Assembly (NCBI GenBank): GCA_021648585.1
Contig: JAKISM010000024.1
Span: 1 to 21,948, forward strand
Direction of reading: 5' to 3'
Origin: Devosiaceae bacterium
Lineage (GTDB): Bacteria; Pseudomonadota; Alphaproteobacteria; Rhizobiales; Devosiaceae
DNA length: 21,948 bases
Part shown: in pieces, positions 7,692 to 14,350 of the stretch
Numbering within the stretch: the stretch's first letter is position 1
Layout: each line of letters begins with the position of its first letter
The notes under the pieces: generated by a model
What the model saw: only the letters and a program-made list of their open reading frames with translations
Database searches by the model: none
Told to the model about the DNA's origin: nothing
Translations under genes and position numbers: made by a program

Positions 7692-8303
7692 TTGTTAACT
7701 TCAACTCACATTTTAATTGGCGCAGCGGCTTCATTACGACCGCATTTTAAAAAATGGCACATCATTTTAGCTTGGTTGGGCGGCTTTATGCCCGACGCAT
7801 CAATTTTTATAATGGTAATTTATTCATCTTTATTTAATGAAAAAGGCACAGATTTATGGAACAAACCAAATGGTCTTTATTGGCAAGATCCTTGGCAAAC
7901 CTACTCAGCTATTTCTAATTCTTTTCCTTTATGGGGGTTAGTGCTTTTAATAGGAATTATTTTATTTTACTATTCCAAATCTTTCAAATCTATTGGCTTA
8001 AAATCTATTGGTTTGGGCATTTTAATATTTGGTATTGGTTATTTTTTACATATAGTTATTGATTTTTTTACCCACGCAGATGATGCGCATAAGCAGTTTT
8101 GGCCATTTTCAGATTGGCGTTTTTATTCGCCAGTTTCATATTATCAGCCGCAATATTATGGCAGAATAGTTAGTGTTTTCGAAACCATAATGGGCTTAGC
8201 AATTGTTGTTTATTTATTTGTGCGGTTTAAAAAATGGACCACACGAATATTAGCAATATTATTAGCTCTACCTTATTTCATTAGCATGCTGCTACATTTT
8301 TAG
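7692..8303 (+). CDS. Polytopic membrane protein, metal-dependent-hydrolase-like family
   Basis: A 203-aa membrane protein with about five hydrophobic helices. Conserved-looking polar residues lie at helix edges: TSTH near the start, GGFMPDAS, HIVIDFFTHADDAHKQFWPFSDWRF in the middle, and SPVSYYQPQYYGRIVSVFE. The pattern of His/Asp clusters resembles YdjM/DUF457-like putative membrane hydrolases. Rhizobial relatives are, as I recall, often labelled CobQ without good reason, and nothing here resembles CobQ amidotransferase. The start is TTG 7692, because the MLTSTH N-terminus fits the family and no ATG lies upstream in frame; AGAAGG lies about 13 nt before it. The stop overlaps the stop of the convergent DUF1176 gene by four bases. 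The substrate is unknown. Confidence 0.6.
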   Translation: MLTSTHILIGAAASLRPHFKKWHIILAWLGGFMPDASIFIMVIYSSLFNEKGTDLWNKPNGLYWQDPWQTYSAISNSFPLWGLVLLIGIILFYYSKSFKSIGLKSIGLGILIFGIGYFLHIVIDFFTHADDAHKQFWPFSDWRFYSPVSYYQPQYYGRIVSVFETIMGLAIVVYLFVRFKKWTTRILAILLALPYFISMLLHF

Positions 8304-9352
8304 TTCCGCTCAGGGGCGATATAATCATCGTGAAAGAAAATAGCAGGGAATTCACCGAGATTAACTTCCTCACCATTATCAACACTAGTGTCACACTCTT
8401 CTTTATGTTCATATTTTAATAGTTTGAAATAATGTTTATCCCATTGCCATAAACCCACCGATCCGCAATCTCCAAGACCTCGTCCCTTATAAAAATCACT
8501 AAGGCGGTTATGGCGTTCATTAAAATATGGATTAACCAGATATTTTGTGCCCGTCCAACCCAAACTATCAGTATAAGAAGCAAACAGGAGCTGCTCAATT
8601 TCATGTTTATCTTGCTTATAAGCGGTATAACCAAAATTATATGCACCAGCCCAACAAGGAATTAAATGCAAGCTAGTATCTGCATCAAGACGAAATGACA
8701 TGACATCGCCTCCATGCGCCATTTTATCAAGCGGCTGGCAATTATTAGCTAAAACTTGCAAATCAATTATATCATCAGAAATTTTATGTGGCTCTCTTGT
8801 GCTTACCAAACTTTCATATCTTGGGGCAGAGCCAAATAATTTTTTTGTGCCCACAAGTTCTTGTCTATCATCAATGAATAATAAAGAAGCAGAAAGTCCA
8901 TTTAGCGAGAAGCTGAGATTTTGCTCATTTCCATCTATATCGGTGAAAACCATATTAACTTTGCTTGCTGGTAGCATTGCGTTAAAAAACGCTTGCGGTT
9001 TTTCTCCTAAAAAATAATATTGATTTAGCTTGCCGTAAGCTGCAAATTCTTTTGTTCCAGAAAAAGAGAACTCATCACCATCAATAATGAGTGTTATTTT
9101 AGAATTATCATCTGGTTGTTTAGCATAAGCAATTAGCGAGAGTTGCCAAAATTCTGCATATTTATTGTGCGAAAGAGAAAGAGCGTAATCAGGGCCAATA
9201 TCTTTATCGCTAATAATAAAATTGCTAGCGCTACAAGTATCATATTTATCGCAATTAACCTGCCAATCTTTGAATTGCTTTATTTCTGATGCGTTAATTG
9301 CAGTTGAAAAAGATAAAATTACTAGGCTTATCGCTATCAATATTTTTTGCAT
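8300..9352 (-). CDS. Secreted DUF1176 domain protein
   Basis: Starting at ATG 9352 gives 350 aa with a textbook signal peptide (MQKILIAISLVILSFSTAINA) and GGAG five bases before the ATG. The longer frame from 9382 would bury that signal, so it is rejected. The mature protein begins with a KQFKDWQVNCDKYDTCSAS segment and continues through DUF1176-like beta-rich sequence, including a GYTAYKQ...LGWTG region and a GLGDCGSVGLWQWDKHYFKLL block near the end. Cysteines are present in pairs, suiting a periplasmic protein. DUF1176 is widespread in alphaproteobacteria without a proven activity. The gene is monocistronic by appearance and convergent with the membrane protein gene. Confidence 0.75.
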   Translation of the reverse strand: MQKILIAISLVILSFSTAINASEIKQFKDWQVNCDKYDTCSASNFIISDKDIGPDYALSLSHNKYAEFWQLSLIAYAKQPDDNSKITLIIDGDEFSFSGTKEFAAYGKLNQYYFLGEKPQAFFNAMLPASKVNMVFTDIDGNEQNLSFSLNGLSASLLFIDDRQELVGTKKLFGSAPRYESLVSTREPHKISDDIIDLQVLANNCQPLDKMAHGGDVMSFRLDADTSLHLIPCWAGAYNFGYTAYKQDKHEIEQLLFASYTDSLGWTGTKYLVNPYFNERHNRLSDFYKGRGLGDCGSVGLWQWDKHYFKLLKYEHKEECDTSVDNGEEVNLGEFPAIFFHDDYIAPERN

Positions 9353-9491
9353 TATAACTCCAAAATCATTAGTTTTACTCATTATTGCTACTAGAAATCA
9401 GCTTTTGCAAGCAATATGATTTGTATGTTTTTCACAGGTTTTTCTAAACTACTTTAATTTTGGCTTAATTCACACTAAAGTGAAGATGCGA

Positions 9492-9513
9492 GGGAAACCG
9501 GAGGGGTTTTCCC
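9492..9513 (+). promoter_or_regulatory. Stem-loop in the leader of the glycine-rich membrane protein gene
   Basis: GGGAAACC (9492-9499) can pair with GGTTTTCCC (9505-9513), with one bulged base and a short loop. It sits 24 nt before the start codon and just ahead of the ribosome site (AAGGA at about 9525). A second small inverted repeat, TTCAC/GTGAA (9469-9473 and 9480-9484), lies upstream. These could be mRNA-stability or control structures. No known regulator or riboswitch is recognised. Confidence 0.35.
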
Positions 9514-9537
9514 AAGAGTAAATTAAGGAATAGAACA

Positions 9538-9867
9538 ATGGAAGCAATTCTTCCTCTAATAATGCAACTAGTTGGTGGCGGTCTTGGTGGCGGCGCAGTA
9601 GGCAAACTTGTCAAAGGCTCTAACATGGGTGGTGGTCTTAATATGATAACTGGCGCTGTTGGTGGTCTTGGTGGCACAGCTATTGCTGGCATGATACCGG
9701 GACTTCAAGGCCTAATTGGCAAAGGTGCTGCAATGGCTGGTGATGCTTCAACTGCGGTAAGTGGTCTTGATATTGGCGCACTTGCTGGACAAGGCGTAAC
9801 AGGTCTAGTTGGCGGTGGTTTGCTAACTTTGGTTGTTGGTTTTGTCAAAAATAAATTTATGGGCTAA
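9538..9867 (+). CDS. Small glycine-rich hydrophobic membrane protein
   Basis: A 109-aa protein, strikingly rich in Gly and Ala, with GxxxG-like spacing throughout. It starts MEAILPLIMQLVGGGLGGG and ends with a hydrophobic helix LLTLVVGFVKNKFMG. Three hydrophobic segments separated by short Gly turns are seen, at about 3-20, 33-60 and 80-104. A good ribosome site (AAGGA, 8 nt spacing) precedes ATG 9538, and a hairpin follows the stop. Similar short Gly-rich membrane proteins occur in alphaproteobacteria, but I cannot assign a function. The opposite strand is open across part of this gene only because Gly/Ala codons reverse to Pro codons. Confidence 0.65.
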   Translation: MEAILPLIMQLVGGGLGGGAVGKLVKGSNMGGGLNMITGAVGGLGGTAIAGMIPGLQGLIGKGAAMAGDASTAVSGLDIGALAGQGVTGLVGGGLLTLVVGFVKNKFMG

Positions 9868-9887
9868 AAATAGCTTATAATATAGAG

Positions 9888-9911
9888 CCTCGCATTTGAA
9901 AAAGTGCGAGG
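9888..9911. terminator. Bidirectional hairpin terminator between convergent genes
   Basis: CCTCGCA (9888-9894) pairs perfectly with TGCGAGG (9905-9911) across a 10-nt A-rich loop, followed by ACTTTAATT. It lies between the stop of the glycine-rich gene (9867) and the ilvE stop (9935), so it can serve both directions. Confidence 0.65.
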
Positions 9912-9934
9912 ACTTTAATTGTGAACTAGCTATA

Positions 9935-10813
9935 TTATTTTTTGGGCATTACTGCTTTTTCATAAAGATCAATAAGTGTTTTGCAGGCGTCTGCTGGCAC
10001 ATATTTAATATCGCCAATTTCAGAAACAGGCGTAACTTCTGCCGCTGTTCCTGTTAAAAAACACTCATCAAAATTACTAAGTTCATCTGGCATAATCGTG
10101 CGCTCAATAACTTCATATCCTGCTGATTTTGCTAATGAAATGACCGCTTGCCTTGTAATGCCATCTAAAAAACAATCAGGTATTGGCGTGTGGATTTCCT
10201 TGCCTTTAACAAAAAATACATTAGCACCCGTAGCTTCTGCAACATGGCCACGATAATCAAGCATTAAAGCGTCCGTATAACCATCTCGCACTGCTTGATG
10301 TTTTGAGAGGGTGCAAATCATATAAAGACCAGCAGCCTTTGAAAAACATGGTATCATTTCAGGAGATGGGCGTTTCCATTTTGACCAAGTTAAACGAATG
10401 CCCTTAAGGCGTTCCTCAGGGGTGAAATAGCTCGGCCATTCCCAAGTAGCAATCGCCAAATGAACCTTATTATTTGATGCCGCAATGCCCATTTCTTCTG
10501 ATCCGCACCAAGCAACAGGGCGCATATAGGCATTAATTAAATTATTCTTTTTAAGTACAAGCCTACATGCTTCATCTATTTCATTAGCACTATATGGAAT
10601 TTCAAAATCAAGATATTTAGCAGATTCAATCAAACGTTCGCTATGTTCATGTAGCTTATAGACTTCGCCGCCATAAGCTCTTTGTCCCTCAAACACGCAA
10701 GAGGCATAATGAAGCCCGTGTGAAAGCACATGAATTTTAGCTGATTTCCACTCAACTAACTCACCATTAAACCAAATCCAACCATCTCGTTGATCCATCG
10801 GCAAACCTGCCAT
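9935..10813 (-). CDS. ilvE: Branched-chain amino-acid aminotransferase
   Basis: A 292-aa class IV PLP aminotransferase for the final step of leucine, isoleucine and valine synthesis, or the first step of their breakdown. It begins with DGWIWFNGELVEWKSAKIHVLSHGLHY, the usual substrate-loop region of the alphaproteobacterial type. The PLP lysine is K159 in SKAAGLYMICTLSKHQA, matching the position in E. coli IlvE. Downstream blocks include ALMLDYRGHVAEATGANVFF, the GITRQAVI region and the FLTGTAAEVTPV phosphate-binding segment. Length and motifs are complete. It is divergent from a MarR regulator 71 nt away, with a candidate operator between them, suggesting that the regulator controls this gene. 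Confidence 0.94.
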   Translation of the reverse strand: MAGLPMDQRDGWIWFNGELVEWKSAKIHVLSHGLHYASCVFEGQRAYGGEVYKLHEHSERLIESAKYLDFEIPYSANEIDEACRLVLKKNNLINAYMRPVAWCGSEEMGIAASNNKVHLAIATWEWPSYFTPEERLKGIRLTWSKWKRPSPEMIPCFSKAAGLYMICTLSKHQAVRDGYTDALMLDYRGHVAEATGANVFFVKGKEIHTPIPDCFLDGITRQAVISLAKSAGYEVIERTIMPDELSNFDECFLTGTAAEVTPVSEIGDIKYVPADACKTLIDLYEKAVMPKK

Positions 10814-10843
10814 TGCTCTATCCCTTTTTGAAGTCTATAACCT

Positions 10844-10862
10844 TTAGTACATATATCACTAA
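10844..10862. promoter_or_regulatory. Candidate MarR-type operator between ilvE and marR
   Basis: An interrupted palindrome TTAGT...ACTAA (10844-10848 and 10858-10862) with an AT-rich centre (ACATATATC) lies in the 71-nt divergent intergenic region. Its size suits a dimeric winged-helix repressor. Overlap with both promoters is likely simply because the gap is so short. The operator role is inferred from position and symmetry only. Confidence 0.35.
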
Positions 10863-10884
10863 TCATTATTCTTAAAGGGAAATA

Positions 10885-11397
10885 ATGTCAGAAAAAAATA
10901 TATATGTCAACAATGCTGACGTATCATCTGAAAATAAGCAAATATCTAACATGCCCTCTGAATTATTGGGGCTATTTTTCTTTGCTTATCGTGATTTTGT
11001 TTGTGATGCAGATGCGCTTTTGGCAACCAAAAACCTTGGGCGGGCGCATCATAGAGTATTATATTTCGTAAATATCAAGCAAGGTATGTCTGTTGCCACC
11101 TTGCTTTCAATTCTCAAAATCACAAAACAAAGCCTTGCTCGTGTGCTTAAAGAATTAATCGAAACTGGCTATATTGAACAAAAAACTGGCGAAAACGATC
11201 GCCGCCAGCGCCTGTTATATGCCACAAAAAAGGGGCAAGAATTATTCAATACTCTTTCGCATATGCAAACAGAAAGAATTGAGGCTGCATTAGCCAAACA
11301 GCCTAAGGGTACAAAAAAGATAGTGAAGCAGTTTTTTATTGATATGGTCAACCAAGAAGATCAGGCAATTTTGGATAGGCTGAAATTAAAACCATGA
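10885..11397 (+). CDS. MarR family transcriptional regulator
   Basis: A 170-aa DNA-binding protein with the MarR layout. An N-terminal dimer helix region (about 25-60, including AHHRVLYFVN) is followed by a winged helix-turn-helix (about 68-115: MSVATLLSILKITKQSLARVLKELIETGYIEQ, with the wing DRRQRLLYAT). C-terminal dimerisation helices run to the end. The Shine-Dalgarno AAAGGGAA lies just before ATG 10885. Its head-to-head position with ilvE, recalled as conserved in Rhizobiales, suggests local control of branched-chain amino-acid metabolism. The ligand is unknown. Confidence 0.88.
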   Translation: MSEKNIYVNNADVSSENKQISNMPSELLGLFFFAYRDFVCDADALLATKNLGRAHHRVLYFVNIKQGMSVATLLSILKITKQSLARVLKELIETGYIEQKTGENDRRQRLLYATKKGQELFNTLSHMQTERIEAALAKQPKGTKKIVKQFFIDMVNQEDQAILDRLKLKP

Positions 11398-11449
11398 TTT
11401 TGCAACGGTTTTTAACACCCAGTAATTTCAATCAGTTAGGTGCCGCAAA

Positions 11450-11862
11450 ATGTTACCGCAAGATGTTATCAAAGAATACCCAATTCCAACTGACCTTGAG
11501 AAGAGGCAATATTGTGTTTTCCCAAATGAACTTGAAGAGGACCCACTCATTCTTTTTCACGCAACGCCAATTGAGAATGTATCCAGCATTATAAAAAATG
11601 GTTTGAAGATTCCTGACCCTAATAAGGAGGGTGCGTTGCCATCGGTTTTCTTCGGTGCTCGCAGTGCAGTTGCGCTGACTCATGCGATGACAAACCGCAA
11701 AACTCATGGAGAGGAATACTGCATTTTGCGGTTCGGCATCTATCTTTAAATTACCTACACATACGTGGAGGCGGAACAGATTTCGTTGCCGATTCTAAAT
11801 TGAACCCTGCCCCAGAGATAATTGGCTCTTGTATTGTTCCAGAAAGCTCTCGCCATATATAG
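11450..11862 (+). pseudogene. ADP-ribosyltransferase-like gene, broken by one frameshift
   Basis: The first frame (ATG 11450) runs 99 aa to a stop at 11747. The protein then continues in the -1 frame, through an LHIRGGGTDFVADSKLN segment to a TAG at 11860-11862. Adding one base near TTCGGC (about 11733-11738) would restore an ORF of about 137 aa. The region LFHATPIENVSSIIKNGLK followed by SVFFGARSAVALTH resembles the start of ADP-ribosyltransferase-fold proteins (His in strand 1, then an xxxSIIxxGL helix, as in KptA- and DarT-like families). That family assignment is tentative. The gene lies just upstream of parDE remnants and could be a toxin or RNA/DNA-modifying enzyme. Whether the frameshift is real or a sequencing error is not known. 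Confidence 0.5.
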
Positions 11863-11867
11863 TTGTT

Positions 11868-11995
11868 GTGGCGAAAACATCGGCTGAAATTGAGGCTATT
11901 CGAGCCAAGCTGAAAAAAGTGGATTTATCGACAAAGGGCGTGATGAAATCCTTGCAGGGTTTAAGGACAGATTGCAAAAAAATGGAGAAGTATAG
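11868..11995 (+). pseudogene. ParD-like antitoxin remnant
   Basis: GTG 11868 begins (M)AKTSAEIEAIRAKLKK. After the A6 tract at 11913-11918, the -1 frame continues SGFIDKGRDEILAGFKDR and ends QKNGEV at TAG 11993-11995. The front matches the MAKTS-type start of ParD ribbon-helix-helix antitoxins, and the back matches their toxin-binding tail (an SGF motif, then an acidic-basic helix). The DNA-binding middle seems to be missing: about 42 residues are present against the usual 80 or so. One more A would rejoin the frames, but the internal deletion would remain. Its end overlaps the start of the parE remnant by 14 bases, as in intact parDE operons. Assignment rests on pattern and context. Confidence 0.45.
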
Positions 11996-12447
11996 ACTTA
12001 CGCCAGATGCAGAAGTAGACCTTTGCTCAATGGCTGAATTACTTGGCTATAGTAATTCAACTTTATAAACTCCCCCATCATCCCAATACTCCATTATCAG
12101 GCCAATACTCAATCGTCATGCCGTTGTAAAACGGCATCCATTATACCATAAACAGGTACAATCTAGCGTTGTTCTGTTTGCTGAAACAACCAGAAAACCA
12201 CTATTTATGAAATGGTTTGATAGCGCAACTGGATGCCGTTTTACAACGGCATGACGACAGAGTGTTGGCATTACATCTGAGTATATTCATATAATTTACA
12301 CCTACTTTATTTCAGGCAGTCGATTATATCCATCACGGTTACAGGCGTAGTGTTTTTGGCAAACATAGCATTTATTATCGCATGGGTGGCGACACCGCAC
12401 AAATTATTCGCATTTTAGGTCAACAAGACCAAGATAAGGCGCTGTAA
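11982..12447 (+). pseudogene. ParE/RelE-family toxin gene, split by a palindromic insertion
   Basis: The N-terminal part starts at ATG 11982: MEKYRLTPDAEVDLCSMAEL, a typical ParE opening (YxLTPxAExDL). It runs into unrelated sequence and stops at 12068. A C-terminal part, open from about 12295 to TAA 12445-12447, carries DYIHHGYRRSVFGKHSIYYR, then QIIRILGQQDQDKAL. This matches the ParE end (GYRxF..G.H.IFYR...IEIIRILHxxxD). Between them lies the inverted-repeat element at 12101-12269, and the middle of the toxin (about residues 25-55) is missing. The toxin must be inactive. Its antitoxin partner is likewise decayed, so both halves of this toxin-antitoxin module have been lost. Confidence 0.65.
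12101..12269. mobile_element. MITE-like nested palindromic element inside parE remnant
   Basis: This 169-bp element has 40-nt terminal inverted repeats: 12101-12140 against 12230-12269. The inner 28 nt of each arm are perfectly complementary and the outer 12 differ at about three positions. Each arm is itself a hairpin: ATGCCGT (12118-12124) pairs with ACGGCAT (12131-12137) around TGTAAA. The 89-bp core has no coding frame. The motif CGTCAT...ATCCA at the arm ends also occurs in the repeat at 798-925. The size, terminal repeats, lack of a transposase and position inside a gene fit a non-autonomous transposable element. No clean target duplication is visible, though CCAATACTC occurs twice at the left (12083 and 12102). 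Confidence 0.7.
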
Positions 12448-12463
12448 AGATTAGGTGCTAAGC

Positions 12464-12484
12464 AGTTTTAGAAAAGCTAAAACT
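12464..12484. terminator. Hairpin between parE remnant and csaA
   Basis: AGTTTTAG (12464-12471) pairs perfectly with CTAAAACT (12477-12484) around AAAAG. It lies between the convergent ends of the parE remnant (12447) and csaA (12488). The stem is AT-rich and lacks a strong T-run, so terminator strength is doubtful. Confidence 0.35.
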
Positions 12485-12487
12485 AAG

Positions 12488-12820
12488 TTAAATCAATTTC
12501 TGCCCATTTGGCACTTTTTTATCAATATTGGCTAAAACTATATCGCCATTTTCATCTTCAAAACCAAGCGTTAAAACTTCTGATTTTATGGGCCCTATTT
12601 GACGGGGTGCAAAATTTACCACGCCCATTATTTGCTTTCCAACTAGGTCTGATAATTTATAATGGGCAACTATTTGCACTGAAGATTTTTTAATTCCAAT
12701 TTCTGAGCCAAAATCTATCATTAAAATATAAGCTGGTTTCCTTGCCTGAGGAAATTCATGAGCCTCAATAATAGTTCCTATTCGAATATCTACTTTTTCA
12801 AAATCTGAATATTCTATCAT
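12488..12820 (-). CDS. csaA: tRNA-binding protein, CsaA/EMAP-like OB fold
   Basis: A 110-aa single-domain tRNA-binding protein. It follows the CsaA/Trbp111 pattern: DFEKVDIRIGTIIEAHEFP at the start (first OB strands), PAYILMIDFG, SSVQIVAHYKLSDLVGKQ, then VVNFAPRQIGPIKSEVLTLGFED and a final LANIDKKVPNGQKL. Bacillus CsaA has been described both as an export chaperone and as a tRNA-structure-binding protein; the role here is unproven. Length equals the family norm. Its ATG overlaps the proC stop by four bases (12817-12820), so it is the downstream partner in a two-gene operon. The shared job, if any, is not obvious. Confidence 0.88.
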   Translation of the reverse strand: MIEYSDFEKVDIRIGTIIEAHEFPQARKPAYILMIDFGSEIGIKKSSVQIVAHYKLSDLVGKQIMGVVNFAPRQIGPIKSEVLTLGFEDENGDIVLANIDKKVPNGQKLI

Positions 12821-13650
12821 TTTTCACCAAGTTGCTTGTTGCGCTCAAGCCCTTTTTTATAGGCCTTCGAGAGTAAATCCTTAAAACCGCCCTCACCCAT
12901 TAAAACCGATAAAGCCGCCTCAGTAACTCCGCCTTTTGATGTGACATTTTGCCGTAAAATACTAGCATCAATCGGCTCAGCCTCAAGCAATGCAGCCGCC
13001 CCTATTATTGTTTGTCGTGCTAATGCCATTGCTTGTTTTGGCTCTAGCCCCTGCTCAATTCCAGCCGCCGCCATCGCCTCAACTAAATAAAACACATAAG
13101 CAGGGCCACAGCCAGAAACTAATAACAAAGCATCAAGGTCTGCTTCACTTTCCAACCATTCAACAGTGCCACATGCGCTTAATAAAGCATTGATAATTGC
13201 TCTATCTTTGTCAGTCACAAAAGGTGAAGCGACAATTCCGCTAACTCCTTTGCCAATTTGCGCTGGTGTGTTTGGCATAGCCCGAACAATATTTTTTGAA
13301 GCTAGGCCCTGCTGTAAACTTGCAATATCAAAACCTGTAGCGATTGAGAGGATAAGGGTTTCTTGAGAGATTAAATCTTTAAGGCTTAAAAGAACATCAG
13401 CCATTATTTGTGGTTTAATCGCTAAAACCAAAATGCCAATATCCGATTGTTCACAGAATGGGACTAGAGCAATATTATTTTTGCTAACAAAGCGTACCAC
13501 ATCTATATGCGGGTTTGGGTCAACAAGAGTTAGGCTTTCGGCTTTTAAGCCATTTTTGAGCCAGCCCTTTGCCATAGCCATACCCATTTTGCCAGCGCCA
13601 ATAAGAGTGACTGGTTTTAATTGCGAAAGAGATTTCTTAGAAACATTCAT
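12817..13650 (-). CDS. proC: Pyrroline-5-carboxylate reductase
   Basis: A 277-aa enzyme of the last step of proline synthesis, reducing pyrroline-5-carboxylate with NAD(P)H. The N-terminal Rossmann fold has GAGKMG (18-23) after the strand PVTLIG; the LAIKPQ strand and the segment IVRAMPNTPAQIGKGVSGI follow. The C-terminal dimerisation and catalytic region includes SGCGPAYVFYLVEAMAAAG and LRQNVTSKGGVTEAAL, both P5CR signatures. Length is normal. It begins 26 nt after the stop of the YbjN-domain gene on the same strand and overlaps csaA, giving the order ybjN-proC-csaA. Confidence 0.95.
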   Translation of the reverse strand: MNVSKKSLSQLKPVTLIGAGKMGMAMAKGWLKNGLKAESLTLVDPNPHIDVVRFVSKNNIALVPFCEQSDIGILVLAIKPQIMADVLLSLKDLISQETLILSIATGFDIASLQQGLASKNIVRAMPNTPAQIGKGVSGIVASPFVTDKDRAIINALLSACGTVEWLESEADLDALLLVSGCGPAYVFYLVEAMAAAGIEQGLEPKQAMALARQTIIGAAALLEAEPIDASILRQNVTSKGGVTEAALSVLMGEGGFKDLLSKAYKKGLERNKQLGEK

Positions 13651-13676
13651 TTCAGTACTGCATTAAATTATTATCT

Positions 13677-14180
13677 TTAAGCCTCGCCCTGAGTTTCAAA
13701 CATCATGGCAGCCATTGCCTCTTTAGAATTTTTACCAGCCCATACAACAAATTGAAACGCCTGATAATAAAGATCGCAAGCATCAGTTGATGAGCGTAAT
13801 AACGCCTCGCATTGAGCTACACTAACTTCAGCTCCGCCAGAAAGAAGATGCGAATTTCGAAATAATATAGCACCCTCTTTTTGCCAAAGATCAAAATGCC
13901 CGATCCATAATTGCTCATTAATTTGCATAATTAATTGCTTAAGTTCATCAAGCCTTTTTGGCGGAACTTTAAGATCGAAAGAAGAAACAATATGCAAACT
14001 TTCTAAACCGTGCATCCAAGTAAAACTAACCTGATAATCACTCCAACTACCTTTTACGGAAATAAGAATTTCATCTGCATCTTGGCGTTCAAAATCCCAA
14101 TCATTTATCAAGGCAATATGTTCGATAATATCTACTGGATGAACAACAACATCTTGTTCAATTTCTAATGTTAAAGACAT
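13677..14180 (-). CDS. YbjN domain-containing protein
   Basis: The ATG at 14180 (MSLTLEIEQDVVVHPVDIIE) is preferred over a TTG seven codons upstream, because AGGG lies close before it; this gives 167 aa. The protein has the YbjN/DUF1790-like layout: an N-terminal segment preceding a DWDFERQDADEILISVKG strand pair, VSFTWMHGLESLHIVSSFDLKVP, then a helix with LIMQINEQLWIGHFDLW and a strand block GAILFRNSHLL. It is cytosolic, with no signal or membrane helix. E. coli YbjN affects motility and stress responses when overexpressed, but the molecular role is unknown. It is followed by proC after 26 nt, an arrangement recalled as conserved in alphaproteobacteria. Confidence 0.8.
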   Translation of the reverse strand: MSLTLEIEQDVVVHPVDIIEHIALINDWDFERQDADEILISVKGSWSDYQVSFTWMHGLESLHIVSSFDLKVPPKRLDELKQLIMQINEQLWIGHFDLWQKEGAILFRNSHLLSGGAEVSVAQCEALLRSSTDACDLYYQAFQFVVWAGKNSKEAMAAMMFETQGEA

Positions 14181-14258
14181 ATCAACCCTATTATTAAGCA
14201 ACTACAATTAGCGATCAAAAATTTCGAATCGCACTTCTTAGATTTAAGCCTACACTGC

Positions 14259-14323
14259 AAAATCTATTTGGGAAGTTTGCAAAAGTGATATATTTAAATC
14301 TGTTGTGGAAGATTTGCTAAAGT
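14259..14323. repeat. Imperfect direct repeat upstream of the YbjN-domain gene
   Basis: Two copies of a 28-29 nt sequence (14259-14286 and 14295-14323) share AAATCT..TT..GGAAG, TTTGC and AAAGT, with a few substitutions and one or two single-base indels. They are spaced about 37 nt apart in the 14181-14407 intergenic region. They could be protein-binding sites controlling the YbjN-domain gene or remnants of a duplication; no known motif is recognised. Confidence 0.4.
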
Positions 14324-14350
14324 CTGTTAATAAACCTTTAACTATAAATC

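Noticed and set aside
9465..9692. Minus-strand proline-rich ORF of 75 aa
   Set aside because: It is the reverse complement of the Gly/Ala-rich gene at 9538; Gly codons read backwards as Pro. It has no ribosome site or recognisable domain.
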